From positions 15,753 through 79,752 of the forward strand of contig CAZXXS010000109.1 of assembly GCA_964644845.1 (NCBI GenBank): DNA of 64,000 bases, in the 5' to 3' direction. The translations under genes and the position numbers were made by a program. The stretch is from Geothermovivens sp964644845. Lineage in GTDB: Bacteria > Zhuqueibacterota > Zhuqueibacteria > Oleimicrobiales > Geothermoviventaceae. Under the pieces are notes generated by a model, which was not told the DNA's origin, did no database searches, and worked only from the letters and a program-made list of their open reading frames with translations. Of this stretch, positions 28,553 through 36,145 are shown in pieces (within the stretch, counting starts at the first letter, position 1; every line of letters starts with the position of its first letter).

Positions 28553-28980
28553 GGCCCTCCTTCCCTCAGGCCCGATCATCCCAGCATCACGCCGGAAGCT
28601 CGCACGCGGGACGAGCAGCGACGGTCCGGCTTCACCTTTCAGCTCGTGCTGGTCTCTCGCCGTTCGTTCTCACAACCGCAGCACGAAGCACGCGGCATCG
28701 ATCTCCTTTCCTTCCCAGGCAATCCGGCGTGCTGTCACGCTGTACAACGTAGGTTCTCACCCGGGGAAGGTCGAAGCCTCTCAAGTCCCTCACTGCCCTT
28801 CTTCATCTGAGGATAGCGGGGTGTTGGCCGGACAGAAAGAATGTCGCCACCGAATCCGCCGGGGAAGCAACGTGTCACTAACACAGCGCCTCTCTGATGT
28901 CGCGTGTTCGCTCCCAGGACGTGCAGCTCCGGGCACAGGCGCGTCAGGCAGATTCAGAGCGTGTCCAGCAGGCAACGTGC
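28553..28980. other. Spacer downstream of the kamA-like gene
   Basis: 428 bases. It holds only the GGAGG of the CBS pseudogene. No other gene or terminator was identified. Confidence 0.4.
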
Positions 28981-30129
28981 TCAAGCGAACTCGTGTTCGG
29001 CTTCCGATCTTGCCAATCGATCGGGGCGTACAACCGGAGAGTCATGCAGTCGAATCTTGTAGTCGTCGAACCAGTAGGCACGCGGGTTTCTTCGGAAAGC
29101 CATGAAACGCCCGCTGTCTTCGTAACGGGCAGCCCTGTGGTACTTGAAAAAGATGTACTCGTCAGTGAGTCCAACAACTTCGATCTTGCCGGTTGAATGG
29201 GACATCACGAACCGTGCCCGTTTAGCCAGCCCAGAGACTCGGGCTTTCGCACGCTCAAAAATTACGTAACCGTGCTCCACAGGGACTGCAAACGGCTTGT
29301 TTCCCACCGCGGGCCGAATCTGAAACACGTAGTAAGGCGGCACTCCCGCAAACGACAGCTTGCGGAACAACTCGGCCAGGGTTCTGGCGCTGTCGTTGAC
29401 ACCTTTGATGAGCGGCGTTTGGTTTGCCACAACCGCTCCCGCCTTCTGGAGCCGGCGTACCGCACGCAGAGCCGGGGCTGTCATCTCACGCGGATGGTTA
29501 AAATGCGTAATCACGTAAATGCGCTTGTCGGGCAGGCTGTGCTGCTCGATTACCTCCAGAAGTTCCGGATCTTCCAGCACCCGGTAGGGATTGTAAGAAA
29601 GCATTCGCGTGCCAATTCGAATGATCCTCACATGCCGGATTGAACGGAGTGCACTGAGCACCTCCCGCAGCCGTCTGGTGGAGAGCACCATCGGGTCACC
29701 GCCGGTGAGCAGCACATTCGTAATCTCTTCGTGCTCGCGAATGTACTCAACCGCACGAGGTAGATCCCGTAGCACTTCCATCGCGTCGTCCGTGAAGATG
29801 CGCTTTCGGAAGCAGTAACGGCAGTACCCGGCGCACTCGCCGCTCACCAGCAGCAGAGCTGTGGATTTGTACTTGTGCTGCAAACCGGGGAATACAGTGT
29901 AGGAATGTTCTTTAGAAGGATCAGGACGACCCCATTCGTCCAGTTCTTCCAGATTGGGGATTACCACCCGTTTGATCGGATCGTTTGGGTCATCCCAGTC
30001 GATGAGCGAGAGGTAGTAGTCGGTCGCTTTGAAAGCGAACCAGCTGCTGACGGGCTGGAGTCTCTCGATTTCTTCTCTCGATAGACCCTCCACTCTCGTT
30101 AGTTGGTTGAGATACCGTACACGCGGCAT
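28981..30129 (-). CDS. KamA-family radical SAM protein (divergent lysine 2,3-aminomutase-like)
   Basis: 382 residues, shorter than typical lysine 2,3-aminomutase (about 415). ATG 30129 follows GGAGGTGAGAT. The radical SAM cluster motif is C99-x3-C103-x2-C106 (CAGYCRYC). LTGGDPMVLS, ITHFNHPREMT and NQTPLIKGVND match the family. The PLP-lysine region, DAPGGGGK in classical aminomutases, is here MSHSTGKIEVV with Lys315. The Lys is kept but the Asp that binds the lysine substrate in classical enzymes is absent. So it is probably a PLP/SAM aminomutase with another substrate, or a protein-lysine enzyme of the EpmB kind; no EF-P or EpmA gene is nearby. It has a near-consensus promoter and a long structured leader. 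Confidence 0.9.
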   Translation of the reverse strand: MPRVRYLNQLTRVEGLSREEIERLQPVSSWFAFKATDYYLSLIDWDDPNDPIKRVVIPNLEELDEWGRPDPSKEHSYTVFPGLQHKYKSTALLLVSGECAGYCRYCFRKRIFTDDAMEVLRDLPRAVEYIREHEEITNVLLTGGDPMVLSTRRLREVLSALRSIRHVRIIRIGTRMLSYNPYRVLEDPELLEVIEQHSLPDKRIYVITHFNHPREMTAPALRAVRRLQKAGAVVANQTPLIKGVNDSARTLAELFRKLSFAGVPPYYVFQIRPAVGNKPFAVPVEHGYVIFERAKARVSGLAKRARFVMSHSTGKIEVVGLTDEYIFFKYHRAARYEDSGRFMAFRRNPRAYWFDDYKIRLHDSPVVRPDRLARSEAEHEFA

Positions 30130-30350
30130 ATCTCACCTCCGCCGCTTAGTCCCTTGTTCCCCCGACGTCTCGGTACGCCAAAAGCTCGCAACGAACTCAG
30201 CGCACTGTTACGAGAACATCGGGCCTGTCTCTCGATACCACCCTCCTTGTGCTTAAAAACCACTGCCGTGCGGTCAAGCCACGGGCGCAAAATCGCCTGG
30301 CAGAGTCAACGCCTCTGCTGCACCCTTCCGCATTCGGGAAACTTCACCCA

Positions 30351-30446
30351 CAACCTTGGATCCACAGGTTCGGTCTCAGGATTGCCACGGGTCGGCTGGC
30401 AATCGCGAAGGCAGGCTTCCTGCGAGGGCATGAGACCGAAGGGTTG
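30351..30446 (-). promoter_or_regulatory. Candidate three-way-junction RNA at the 5' end of the kamA-like mRNA
   Basis: On the minus strand an outer stem (30446-30442 with 30355-30351) and a perfect 10-bp stem (30440-30431 with 30378-30369) enclose two hairpins. One is GCAGG/CCTGC with a 3-nt loop (30423-30411). The other is an 8-bp stem, GATTGCCA/TGGCAATC, with a 9-nt loop (30404-30380). The predicted transcript start lies only a few bases before the outer stem. Three further small hairpins follow between 30318 and 30266 before the gene starts at 30129. It matches no riboswitch class I recognise. A ligand-binding role is inference. Confidence 0.6.
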
Positions 30447-30457
30447 ACGCACATCAC

Positions 30458-30486
30458 AATATAAACGCCAAAGGGCCGCTTGTCAA
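30458..30486 (-). promoter_or_regulatory. Near-consensus sigma-70 promoter of the kamA-like gene
   Basis: TTGACA (30486-30481), 17-base spacer, TATATT (30463-30458) on the minus strand. The start is expected around 30454-30450, about 320 bases before the coding sequence. Confidence 0.85.
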
Positions 30487-31153
30487 GGTGAAATTTCCTA
30501 CGGCCTGACCGTCCGTCCCCGCGCGGGCTGACTTCGGGCCACAAGCCTCGCGGCCACACCCAAAATCTTTCGCAAAGGAACGCCAAATCCGTTGGCCGAG
30601 GCTTGCCCCCATCCGCCTCCAATCCGTGGCAAATTTCGCCTTGCACGGCTTCCCCGTTGAACGTGCCCACATTAACAAGCAGCTTGAGGATCATTGGGAC
30701 TCCTCTGGCCAGGACAAGGTCTTCAGCACTGCTGCCCCAAACTGAGCCTTTTGCGTGTCCCAGAGAGTCGCTTGCCCAGATCGGTGATGCCTGGAAGCCG
30801 CCGCAGTGTCTTCTTGCGGGGGGATTTCCGGGATTCGGTTCACGAAACTACCCGGAACGCCCACGGACTTCAAGCACTTCCCGCTGGTTGTTGTCCAGGC
30901 CTGGCTACTTCGTTTGGCCTCGGGCGAGATCAACCCTCCAGGCGCTGCCGAAATCTCACACCATCTTTTCCTTCCAGTCTGGCAGCGGCTGCGTGGTCCA
31001 ACCTGGCAGGATTTCCGTCTTGCTTCTCTCCAGGCGATTGGTTATTTTGCTGCGCTTCAATCTTGCTCGTGACCCTGAAACAACGCCCACATCCGTCTGG
31101 GCATCCCGAAATCACAGTCTTACCTGAACTTGCACCGAAGTCCGGCGAACGCA

Positions 31154-32182
31154 ATGCCAAAGATCAGCACAGAGATTCAGACATTTCACCTCCGCCACGT
31201 GTTTCGGATCTCGCGGGGTTCAGCGGACACCGTGCAAACCGTCCTTGTGCGTCTGGAGCACGAGGGCATTACCGGCCTGGGGGAAGCCGCACCCATCAGC
31301 CGCTACGGCGAAGACGTCGACAGCACTGCCAGGGCCCTTCTTCAGGCCGGGGACTTGCTGCCCGAGGACCTGTTCGATCTCCAAACGCTGGAACTGAATC
31401 TGGGGCAGCGCTGGGATCACCGCTACCAGGCAGCCCGCGCGGGGCTGGAGATGGCTGTACTCGACTGGATCGGTAAGAAACTCAGCATCCCTCTTTACCG
31501 ACTTTGGGGGCTTTCTGCAGACCACACGCCAAAGACTTCCTTCACCATCGGGATTGATGAACCGGACGTGATCCTGCAGAAGCTCCAGGAAGCCGCTCCC
31601 TACCCGATCCTCAAGGTCAAGCTGGGCACGGAAGACGATTACAAGCTCTTCGCGTTGATCCGGAAGCATACGGACAAACCCATCCGTGTGGATGCAAACG
31701 AAGGCTGGACACGGGAGGAGGCACTCGAGAAGATCAACTGGCTAGCCACACAAGGTGTGGAATTCGTGGAGCAACCCCTGCCCGCAAGCGACACTGATGG
31801 CATGTGGTGGCTTAAAGAACGCGTGAAATTGCCGCTCGTGGCCGACGAAAGCATTCACACCTCGGCCGACATCCCCCGAATGCTGGGGGCCTTCGATGGT
31901 ATCAACATCAAGCTGATGAAATGCGGTGGGCTCCGCGAAGCACTGGCCATGATTCACACGGCTCGTTCCTGCGGCCTGAAGGTCATGCTGGGTTGCATGG
32001 TGGAAAGCTCGCTGGGTATCACAGCTGCTGCTCACCTCGCGCCGCTTGTGGACTACGCAGACCTGGACAGCCACCTGCTGATCACGGATGATCCTTTTGT
32101 TGGGATGCAACTGGACACAGACGGGCGCATCCTGCTGCCGTCTGCTCCTGGAATCGGCGTTGTGAACCGGAGTCAGGCCTGA
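31154..32182 (+). CDS. Dipeptide epimerase (L-Ala-D/L-Glu type), enolase superfamily
   Basis: 342 residues from ATG 31154; an in-frame TTG at 31130 is possible, and neither has a strong Shine-Dalgarno. The capping domain is followed by a TIM barrel with all muconate-lactonizing-subgroup catalytic residues: K154-V-K156, metal ligands Asp180, Glu206 and Asp231, and Lys253 in NIKLMKCGG. It interconverts L-Ala-D-Glu and L-Ala-L-Glu released from peptidoglycan, or related dipeptides. It is cytoplasmic. The next gene encodes a periplasmic murein peptidase, supporting a cell-wall recycling role. Confidence 0.93.
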   Translation: MPKISTEIQTFHLRHVFRISRGSADTVQTVLVRLEHEGITGLGEAAPISRYGEDVDSTARALLQAGDLLPEDLFDLQTLELNLGQRWDHRYQAARAGLEMAVLDWIGKKLSIPLYRLWGLSADHTPKTSFTIGIDEPDVILQKLQEAAPYPILKVKLGTEDDYKLFALIRKHTDKPIRVDANEGWTREEALEKINWLATQGVEFVEQPLPASDTDGMWWLKERVKLPLVADESIHTSADIPRMLGAFDGINIKLMKCGGLREALAMIHTARSCGLKVMLGCMVESSLGITAAAHLAPLVDYADLDSHLLITDDPFVGMQLDTDGRILLPSAPGIGVVNRSQA

Positions 32183-32375
32183 GCAGCAAACGCAAGCGCT
32201 TTGCAGTAACGGCGTTCTTCCCCGCTGCCACAACTTGTTCGAGGCTCAGCCATGAAGTCCAGCGCGAAGACCGTTGCGGAGGGGTTTCACACGTGTCCAG
32301 CGCCCGGGGTTTTTACCGGAATGGGTACGCAGCGCTGACTGTCGGGCACGATTCACGCAAACGCGGAGATGAAGG

Positions 32376-33893
32376 ATGGTCAAACGCACGCGTCTCGTAG
32401 CTGTAACGTTCCTCGTTTTGCTCGCATTCAGCGGGTGTGCAAGGCAACTCCGCACAAAATACCCAGACCCTTACGCCCGCTTGCGCGCTGATATTGATCA
32501 GATCCTGGCGGATCCCTCCTTTGCAAACGCCCACTGGGGCGTCGTCATTCAATCGCTCAACGACGGTCGTTACCTTTACATGCGGAACGCCTACAAAGGG
32601 TTCATGCCGGCTTCCAACATGAAACTCTTCACCACAGCCACGGCACTGGCCAGACTGGGCCCCGACTACAAGTACACAACTTCTCTGTACGCAAACGGCG
32701 ACGTGGTCGACAGCACTCTCGAGGGGGATCTGGTCATTGTGGGTACAGGGGATCCCAGCATCAGCGGCCGTTTTCACGATGGCGATCCTTTGGCCGTGTT
32801 TCGAGAGTGGGTCGACAGCCTTCGTGCGCACGGTGTTTCGCGCATTCGGGGACGCATTGTAGGTGACGACAACTGGTTCGCCGACGAAATCATGGGCGCG
32901 GGCTGGGCGTGGGACTACCAGTCCGATTGGTACGCAGCTCAAATCAGCGCCCTTTCCTTCAACGACAATTGCATGGACATCGTTTTCACACCTGGGGACA
33001 AACCGGGCGACCCCGTCACTTTCCGTCTGATCCCTGACACCAAATACGTGCACGTAACCTGCCAGGTCAAAACGGTCCGCCCCGGGCTGGAGCGCGACGT
33101 GGTTTACCACAGGAAGCGCGGAACCAACGACGTAACCATCACGGGCTCCCTACCCGCTGGTGGCCCTCAGAAACACGACTGGTTTTCCGTTGAAAACCCC
33201 ACAAAGTTCACCACCTTCGTATTTCGCGAGTACTTGCAGCGGCATGGAATCGCTGTGCAGGGTAGAGCCTACGACATCGACGAACTTCCCGGCTACACGT
33301 ACGACGCCACTCCTGCGAAACGTTTGGCCACGTACACGTCGCCACCGATGAGCGAGATTGTGCGGGCCATCAACAAAGTCAGTCAAAACTTGTACGCCGA
33401 ATTGGTGCTCCGAACCATAGGCAAACATTTCACCGACGTTGGCGACGCCAAACACGGAATCCAAGTTGTCAAAGACTTCATGGCGAGCATTGGGAACAAC
33501 CCGAACTTTCTCGTCATGCTCGATGGCTCAGGCCTGTCGCGCTACGACATGGTTCAACCCAAACAGATCGTTACGCTCCTTCGGGCCATGCGTCGTCACC
33601 CGAACGGGCAGTACTTCTACGAAAGCCTGCCTATCGCTGGCGTGGACGGTACACTGCGCAATCGCATGGTAGACACAGCAGCCCAGGGCAACGTGCGCGC
33701 CAAGACCGGCTACATCGAAAACGTCCGCACGCTGAGCGGCTACGTGACCACAGCAGACGGCGAAGAGCTAGCCTTCTCTCTAATGGCCAACAACTACACC
33801 GTCCCCACGTCGATGGCAAACTTGGTTCAGGATTTGATCTGCGAACGGCTTGCGAACTTTACCAGGCGCGAACTGTGGGAACCCGGGGAGTAG
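32376..33893 (+). CDS. dacB: PBP4-type D-alanyl-D-alanine carboxypeptidase/endopeptidase
   Basis: 505 residues; ATG 32376 with GGAG about 9 bases upstream. The lipobox FSGC puts the lipidated Cys at 21, so this PBP4 homologue is membrane-anchored rather than soluble as in E. coli. The three penicillin-binding motifs are SNMK (Ser80, Lys83), SQN near residue 337 and KTG near 444, with the large class-C insertion between the first two. It trims the pentapeptide D-Ala and cuts D-Ala-mDAP cross-links. The neighbouring epimerase acts on the resulting muropeptides after import. Confidence 0.93.
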   Translation: MVKRTRLVAVTFLVLLAFSGCARQLRTKYPDPYARLRADIDQILADPSFANAHWGVVIQSLNDGRYLYMRNAYKGFMPASNMKLFTTATALARLGPDYKYTTSLYANGDVVDSTLEGDLVIVGTGDPSISGRFHDGDPLAVFREWVDSLRAHGVSRIRGRIVGDDNWFADEIMGAGWAWDYQSDWYAAQISALSFNDNCMDIVFTPGDKPGDPVTFRLIPDTKYVHVTCQVKTVRPGLERDVVYHRKRGTNDVTITGSLPAGGPQKHDWFSVENPTKFTTFVFREYLQRHGIAVQGRAYDIDELPGYTYDATPAKRLATYTSPPMSEIVRAINKVSQNLYAELVLRTIGKHFTDVGDAKHGIQVVKDFMASIGNNPNFLVMLDGSGLSRYDMVQPKQIVTLLRAMRRHPNGQYFYESLPIAGVDGTLRNRMVDTAAQGNVRAKTGYIENVRTLSGYVTTADGEELAFSLMANNYTVPTSMANLVQDLICERLANFTRRELWEPGE

Positions 33894-34050
33894 TCAGAAC
33901 AACCGGAACGTTGGCAACACACCGCTCTACCGCAGCGACAACAGCCTGTGGTTAGCCAGGAAAACCTTCGTCTGGATCGGGCGTTTGATTTTTGGGTGCG
34001 TTCTGGCACGGATTTTCAAGATCACGACAAACGCCCAGAGGTGATGGCGA

Positions 34051-34356
34051 ATGCTTTGGTTCGGATCCCAAAAGAAGCCGAGACGTTTCTCGTATTCGCC
34101 CCGATTTTACCACGTTCCGGAAGAGGACGAACGTCAGGACGAGATCGCCCGCAGAGAACACCGTCTGCGGTTTCACGGGTATTTTCTCGAACACAAAAGG
34201 GCTGAACGCAGGTCGGTTGTTGGGCTCCTTCTGCTTCTTTTCATCGTGATCTACATGTTCTTCTACCTGCGGGGGCTCGAGCAGCAAGACCGCAAAGCCT
34301 CCAGACCCATCAAGGTGGAAGATATCCAGGTGATTGACGTAAGTCCGCAGCAGTAG
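34051..34356 (+). CDS. Small single-pass membrane protein
   Basis: 101 residues; ATG 34051 with AGAGGTG upstream. The N-terminal 60 residues are strongly basic and hydrophilic, with a KKPRRFSYSPRFYHVPEEDE-like block similar to short proteins found in several FCB-group genomes. One transmembrane helix lies at about 56-72 (VVGLLLLLFIVIYMFFYL). A short charged tail follows. Predicted N-in, C-out. Function unknown. Confidence 0.75.
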   Translation: MLWFGSQKKPRRFSYSPRFYHVPEEDERQDEIARREHRLRFHGYFLEHKRAERRSVVGLLLLLFIVIYMFFYLRGLEQQDRKASRPIKVEDIQVIDVSPQQ

Positions 34357-34472
34357 TGGAACGAGGCCACACAGCAGTCCGTCGGGGCGGTTCGAAACAA
34401 CTTGTGTTACACACCTGGCACTAACTCAGAGCATGACGAAACAGGGCAGAGAAGCTGCAGAGGACTCACCTG

Positions 34473-36143
34473 TTGTCCCGATCAGTCACTGAAGGCCGAT
34501 CGTCGGGAGAACAGGTAGCAGTGTGCAGCCGCCGAGGTCGCCATTTGCGCCCGACCAGCAGTCGCCAGAGCGCCGAACCAGGAAAAGACAGATCCGTCGT
34601 GACAGCATCTGAAAGCAGTTCGTCGGGTGAACAGAGGAATCGTTTCCATCTCGTGGAGGCGAACAAGAGCCAGAAAGGCTGGACCGAGCTCAAAAAAGAA
34701 CGCCCGGCCAGGCTCCGGCCCAGCTTGCTTTTGGGTCGTCTGGCAGCGCTCCCCATCCGGGTCAAGCTCGTGTTGGCTCTGGCGGGTGTTGTAGCCATCG
34801 TGACGTTGTCCCTGACCTGGCTAACCCTGATGAGCTTCCGTCGCTCTCTGGAGCGTCGGCTTTTGGAAACTTGTCAGCTCACAGCCCGACATCTGGCCGA
34901 ATCCGAAATTGTCAAAGCCCATCTTCTGAGTCCAACCCTGGATGAGGTCGGCAAAGCTGAGTTGCAGGAAAATGTACTCAGCCTGCAGCGGCTCGGCATC
35001 GAAGGCTTCGAGTACGCCTACATTGCGGACCACACGGGACACATTCTCGCCCACACCGACTTCGAGCGACGGGGAGAGGTTCTGATCGACACCCTGGTTT
35101 CAAGTCTCAGCCACAAACCGCGCCCCTTGATGCTCACATCCAAGAAACGGCTGGAGGTCATTTACCCTGTGATTTCGCGCCTCCGCCGCGCAAACGGCGA
35201 CGTGCAAGTTGTGACGGTGGGATTCGTCGGGGTCGGATTGTCCAAGAGTGCCGTCTTTCGTCCTTTGCGTCAGGCACAAAGCGCCGGTGTTGCCGGGCTC
35301 GTGCTGGTTCTCTTCGTCTCCGGGTTTCTGATCATGCTCGTGGCTGAAGGCATGACACGCCAGGTGAATCTGATTTCGGAAGGCATTCGCGAGGTGGGAC
35401 ACGGCAACCTGGACGTGGAGATCCCCGTGCTTACGCAGGACGAACTGGGCAGGCTGGCTAGTGAATTCAACCGGATGATCGTCAGCTTGCGCGAGAAGCT
35501 GGAAATGCAAAAGTACGTTTCGAAGCTGACCGTGCAAATGATCCATCAGAAAGCCTCGGTCGGCGGCGCGTTAGAAGTCGGCAAACGGCAGGAAGTGACC
35601 GTACTGTTTTGCGATGCACGAGACTTCTCACGGATCTCAGAAACCCTGCCACCAGAGGACGTGGTGGCACTGCTGAACGACTACCTGGATCTTCTTGCTC
35701 AGATCGTGGAGCGCAATCAAGGGGTGGTCGACAAGTTTGTGGGGGATGAGGTCATGGCTGTGTTCCTCGGCCAAGATCGCGTCAACGCAGCCGTGCGCAC
35801 CGCCGTGCAGATGCAGCTCGCCGTCAAGGAATTGAACCGAAGGCGACAGGAAAACGGTAAGCCGACCCTGCAAATCGGTGTCGGGATTCACGCAGGCGTC
35901 GTGGTTGCCGGAAGCGTTGGCTCCAAGAACAGGAAAGACCACACCGTTCTCGGGGACACCGTCAACGTCGCTTTCCGACTGTGCGCTCTGGCAGGGCCGG
36001 GCCAAATCATCGTCTCAGAAGCGGTGGCCCAGGCCCGAGAAACGAACTTCCGCCTGGCTGAGCTTGCGCCGGTTCGCTTGAAGGGGAAATCCCAGCCGCT
36101 GGCTGTTTACGAGGTGCTGTGGGCTGCAAACCGGGAGACGTAA
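34473..36143 (+). CDS. Class III adenylate/guanylate cyclase with membrane sensor and HAMP
   Basis: 556 residues if the TTG at 34473 (GAGG 9 bases upstream) is used; a shorter start at GTG 34599 is also possible. After a hydrophilic N-terminus come TM1 (about 98-118), an extracytoplasmic sensor domain (about 120-265), TM2 (about 268-290), HAMP and the cyclase domain (about 375-535). Metal-binding aspartates sit in VLFCDARDF and KFVGDEVMAVF, and the transition-state Asn/Arg pair in GDTVNVAFR. All catalytic positions I can check are kept, so it should be active. Substrate choice (ATP or GTP) is unclear. The TPR gene follows after 2 bases. Confidence 0.92.
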   Translation: MSRSVTEGRSSGEQVAVCSRRGRHLRPTSSRQSAEPGKDRSVVTASESSSSGEQRNRFHLVEANKSQKGWTELKKERPARLRPSLLLGRLAALPIRVKLVLALAGVVAIVTLSLTWLTLMSFRRSLERRLLETCQLTARHLAESEIVKAHLLSPTLDEVGKAELQENVLSLQRLGIEGFEYAYIADHTGHILAHTDFERRGEVLIDTLVSSLSHKPRPLMLTSKKRLEVIYPVISRLRRANGDVQVVTVGFVGVGLSKSAVFRPLRQAQSAGVAGLVLVLFVSGFLIMLVAEGMTRQVNLISEGIREVGHGNLDVEIPVLTQDELGRLASEFNRMIVSLREKLEMQKYVSKLTVQMIHQKASVGGALEVGKRQEVTVLFCDARDFSRISETLPPEDVVALLNDYLDLLAQIVERNQGVVDKFVGDEVMAVFLGQDRVNAAVRTAVQMQLAVKELNRRRQENGKPTLQIGVGIHAGVVVAGSVGSKNRKDHTVLGDTVNVAFRLCALAGPGQIIVSEAVAQARETNFRLAELAPVRLKGKSQPLAVYEVLWAANRET

Positions 36144-36145
36144 CC

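Larger units (their letters stand above)
30130..31153. other. Divergent intergenic region with kamA leader
   Basis: 1024 bases. The left third is the leader and promoter of the kamA-like gene. The right part, up to the epimerase gene, contains no supported gene. A minus-strand frame starting at 30694 with a good AGGAG has no family resemblance and runs through the promoter. Confidence 0.5.

Noticed and set aside
30351..30378. CTGAGA and GAACCTG words in the kamA leader, reminiscent of a TPP riboswitch
   Set aside because: Order, spacing and the rest of the TPP core do not match; the stems found are unrelated to that fold.
30344..30694. 116-codon minus-strand frame with a good AGGAG before its ATG
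   Set aside because: No family resemblance, and the strong kamA promoter and leader stems lie inside it, so it is unlikely to be an active gene. A relic cannot be excluded.
34004..34019. Sigma-54-like element TGGCACG-N4-TTCAA before the small membrane gene
   Set aside because: The -12 element lacks the essential GC, so it should not bind RpoN productively.
34391..34472. tRNA-like GGTTCGAA word
   Set aside because: The flanking sequence cannot form a cloverleaf; no other tRNA candidates were seen.
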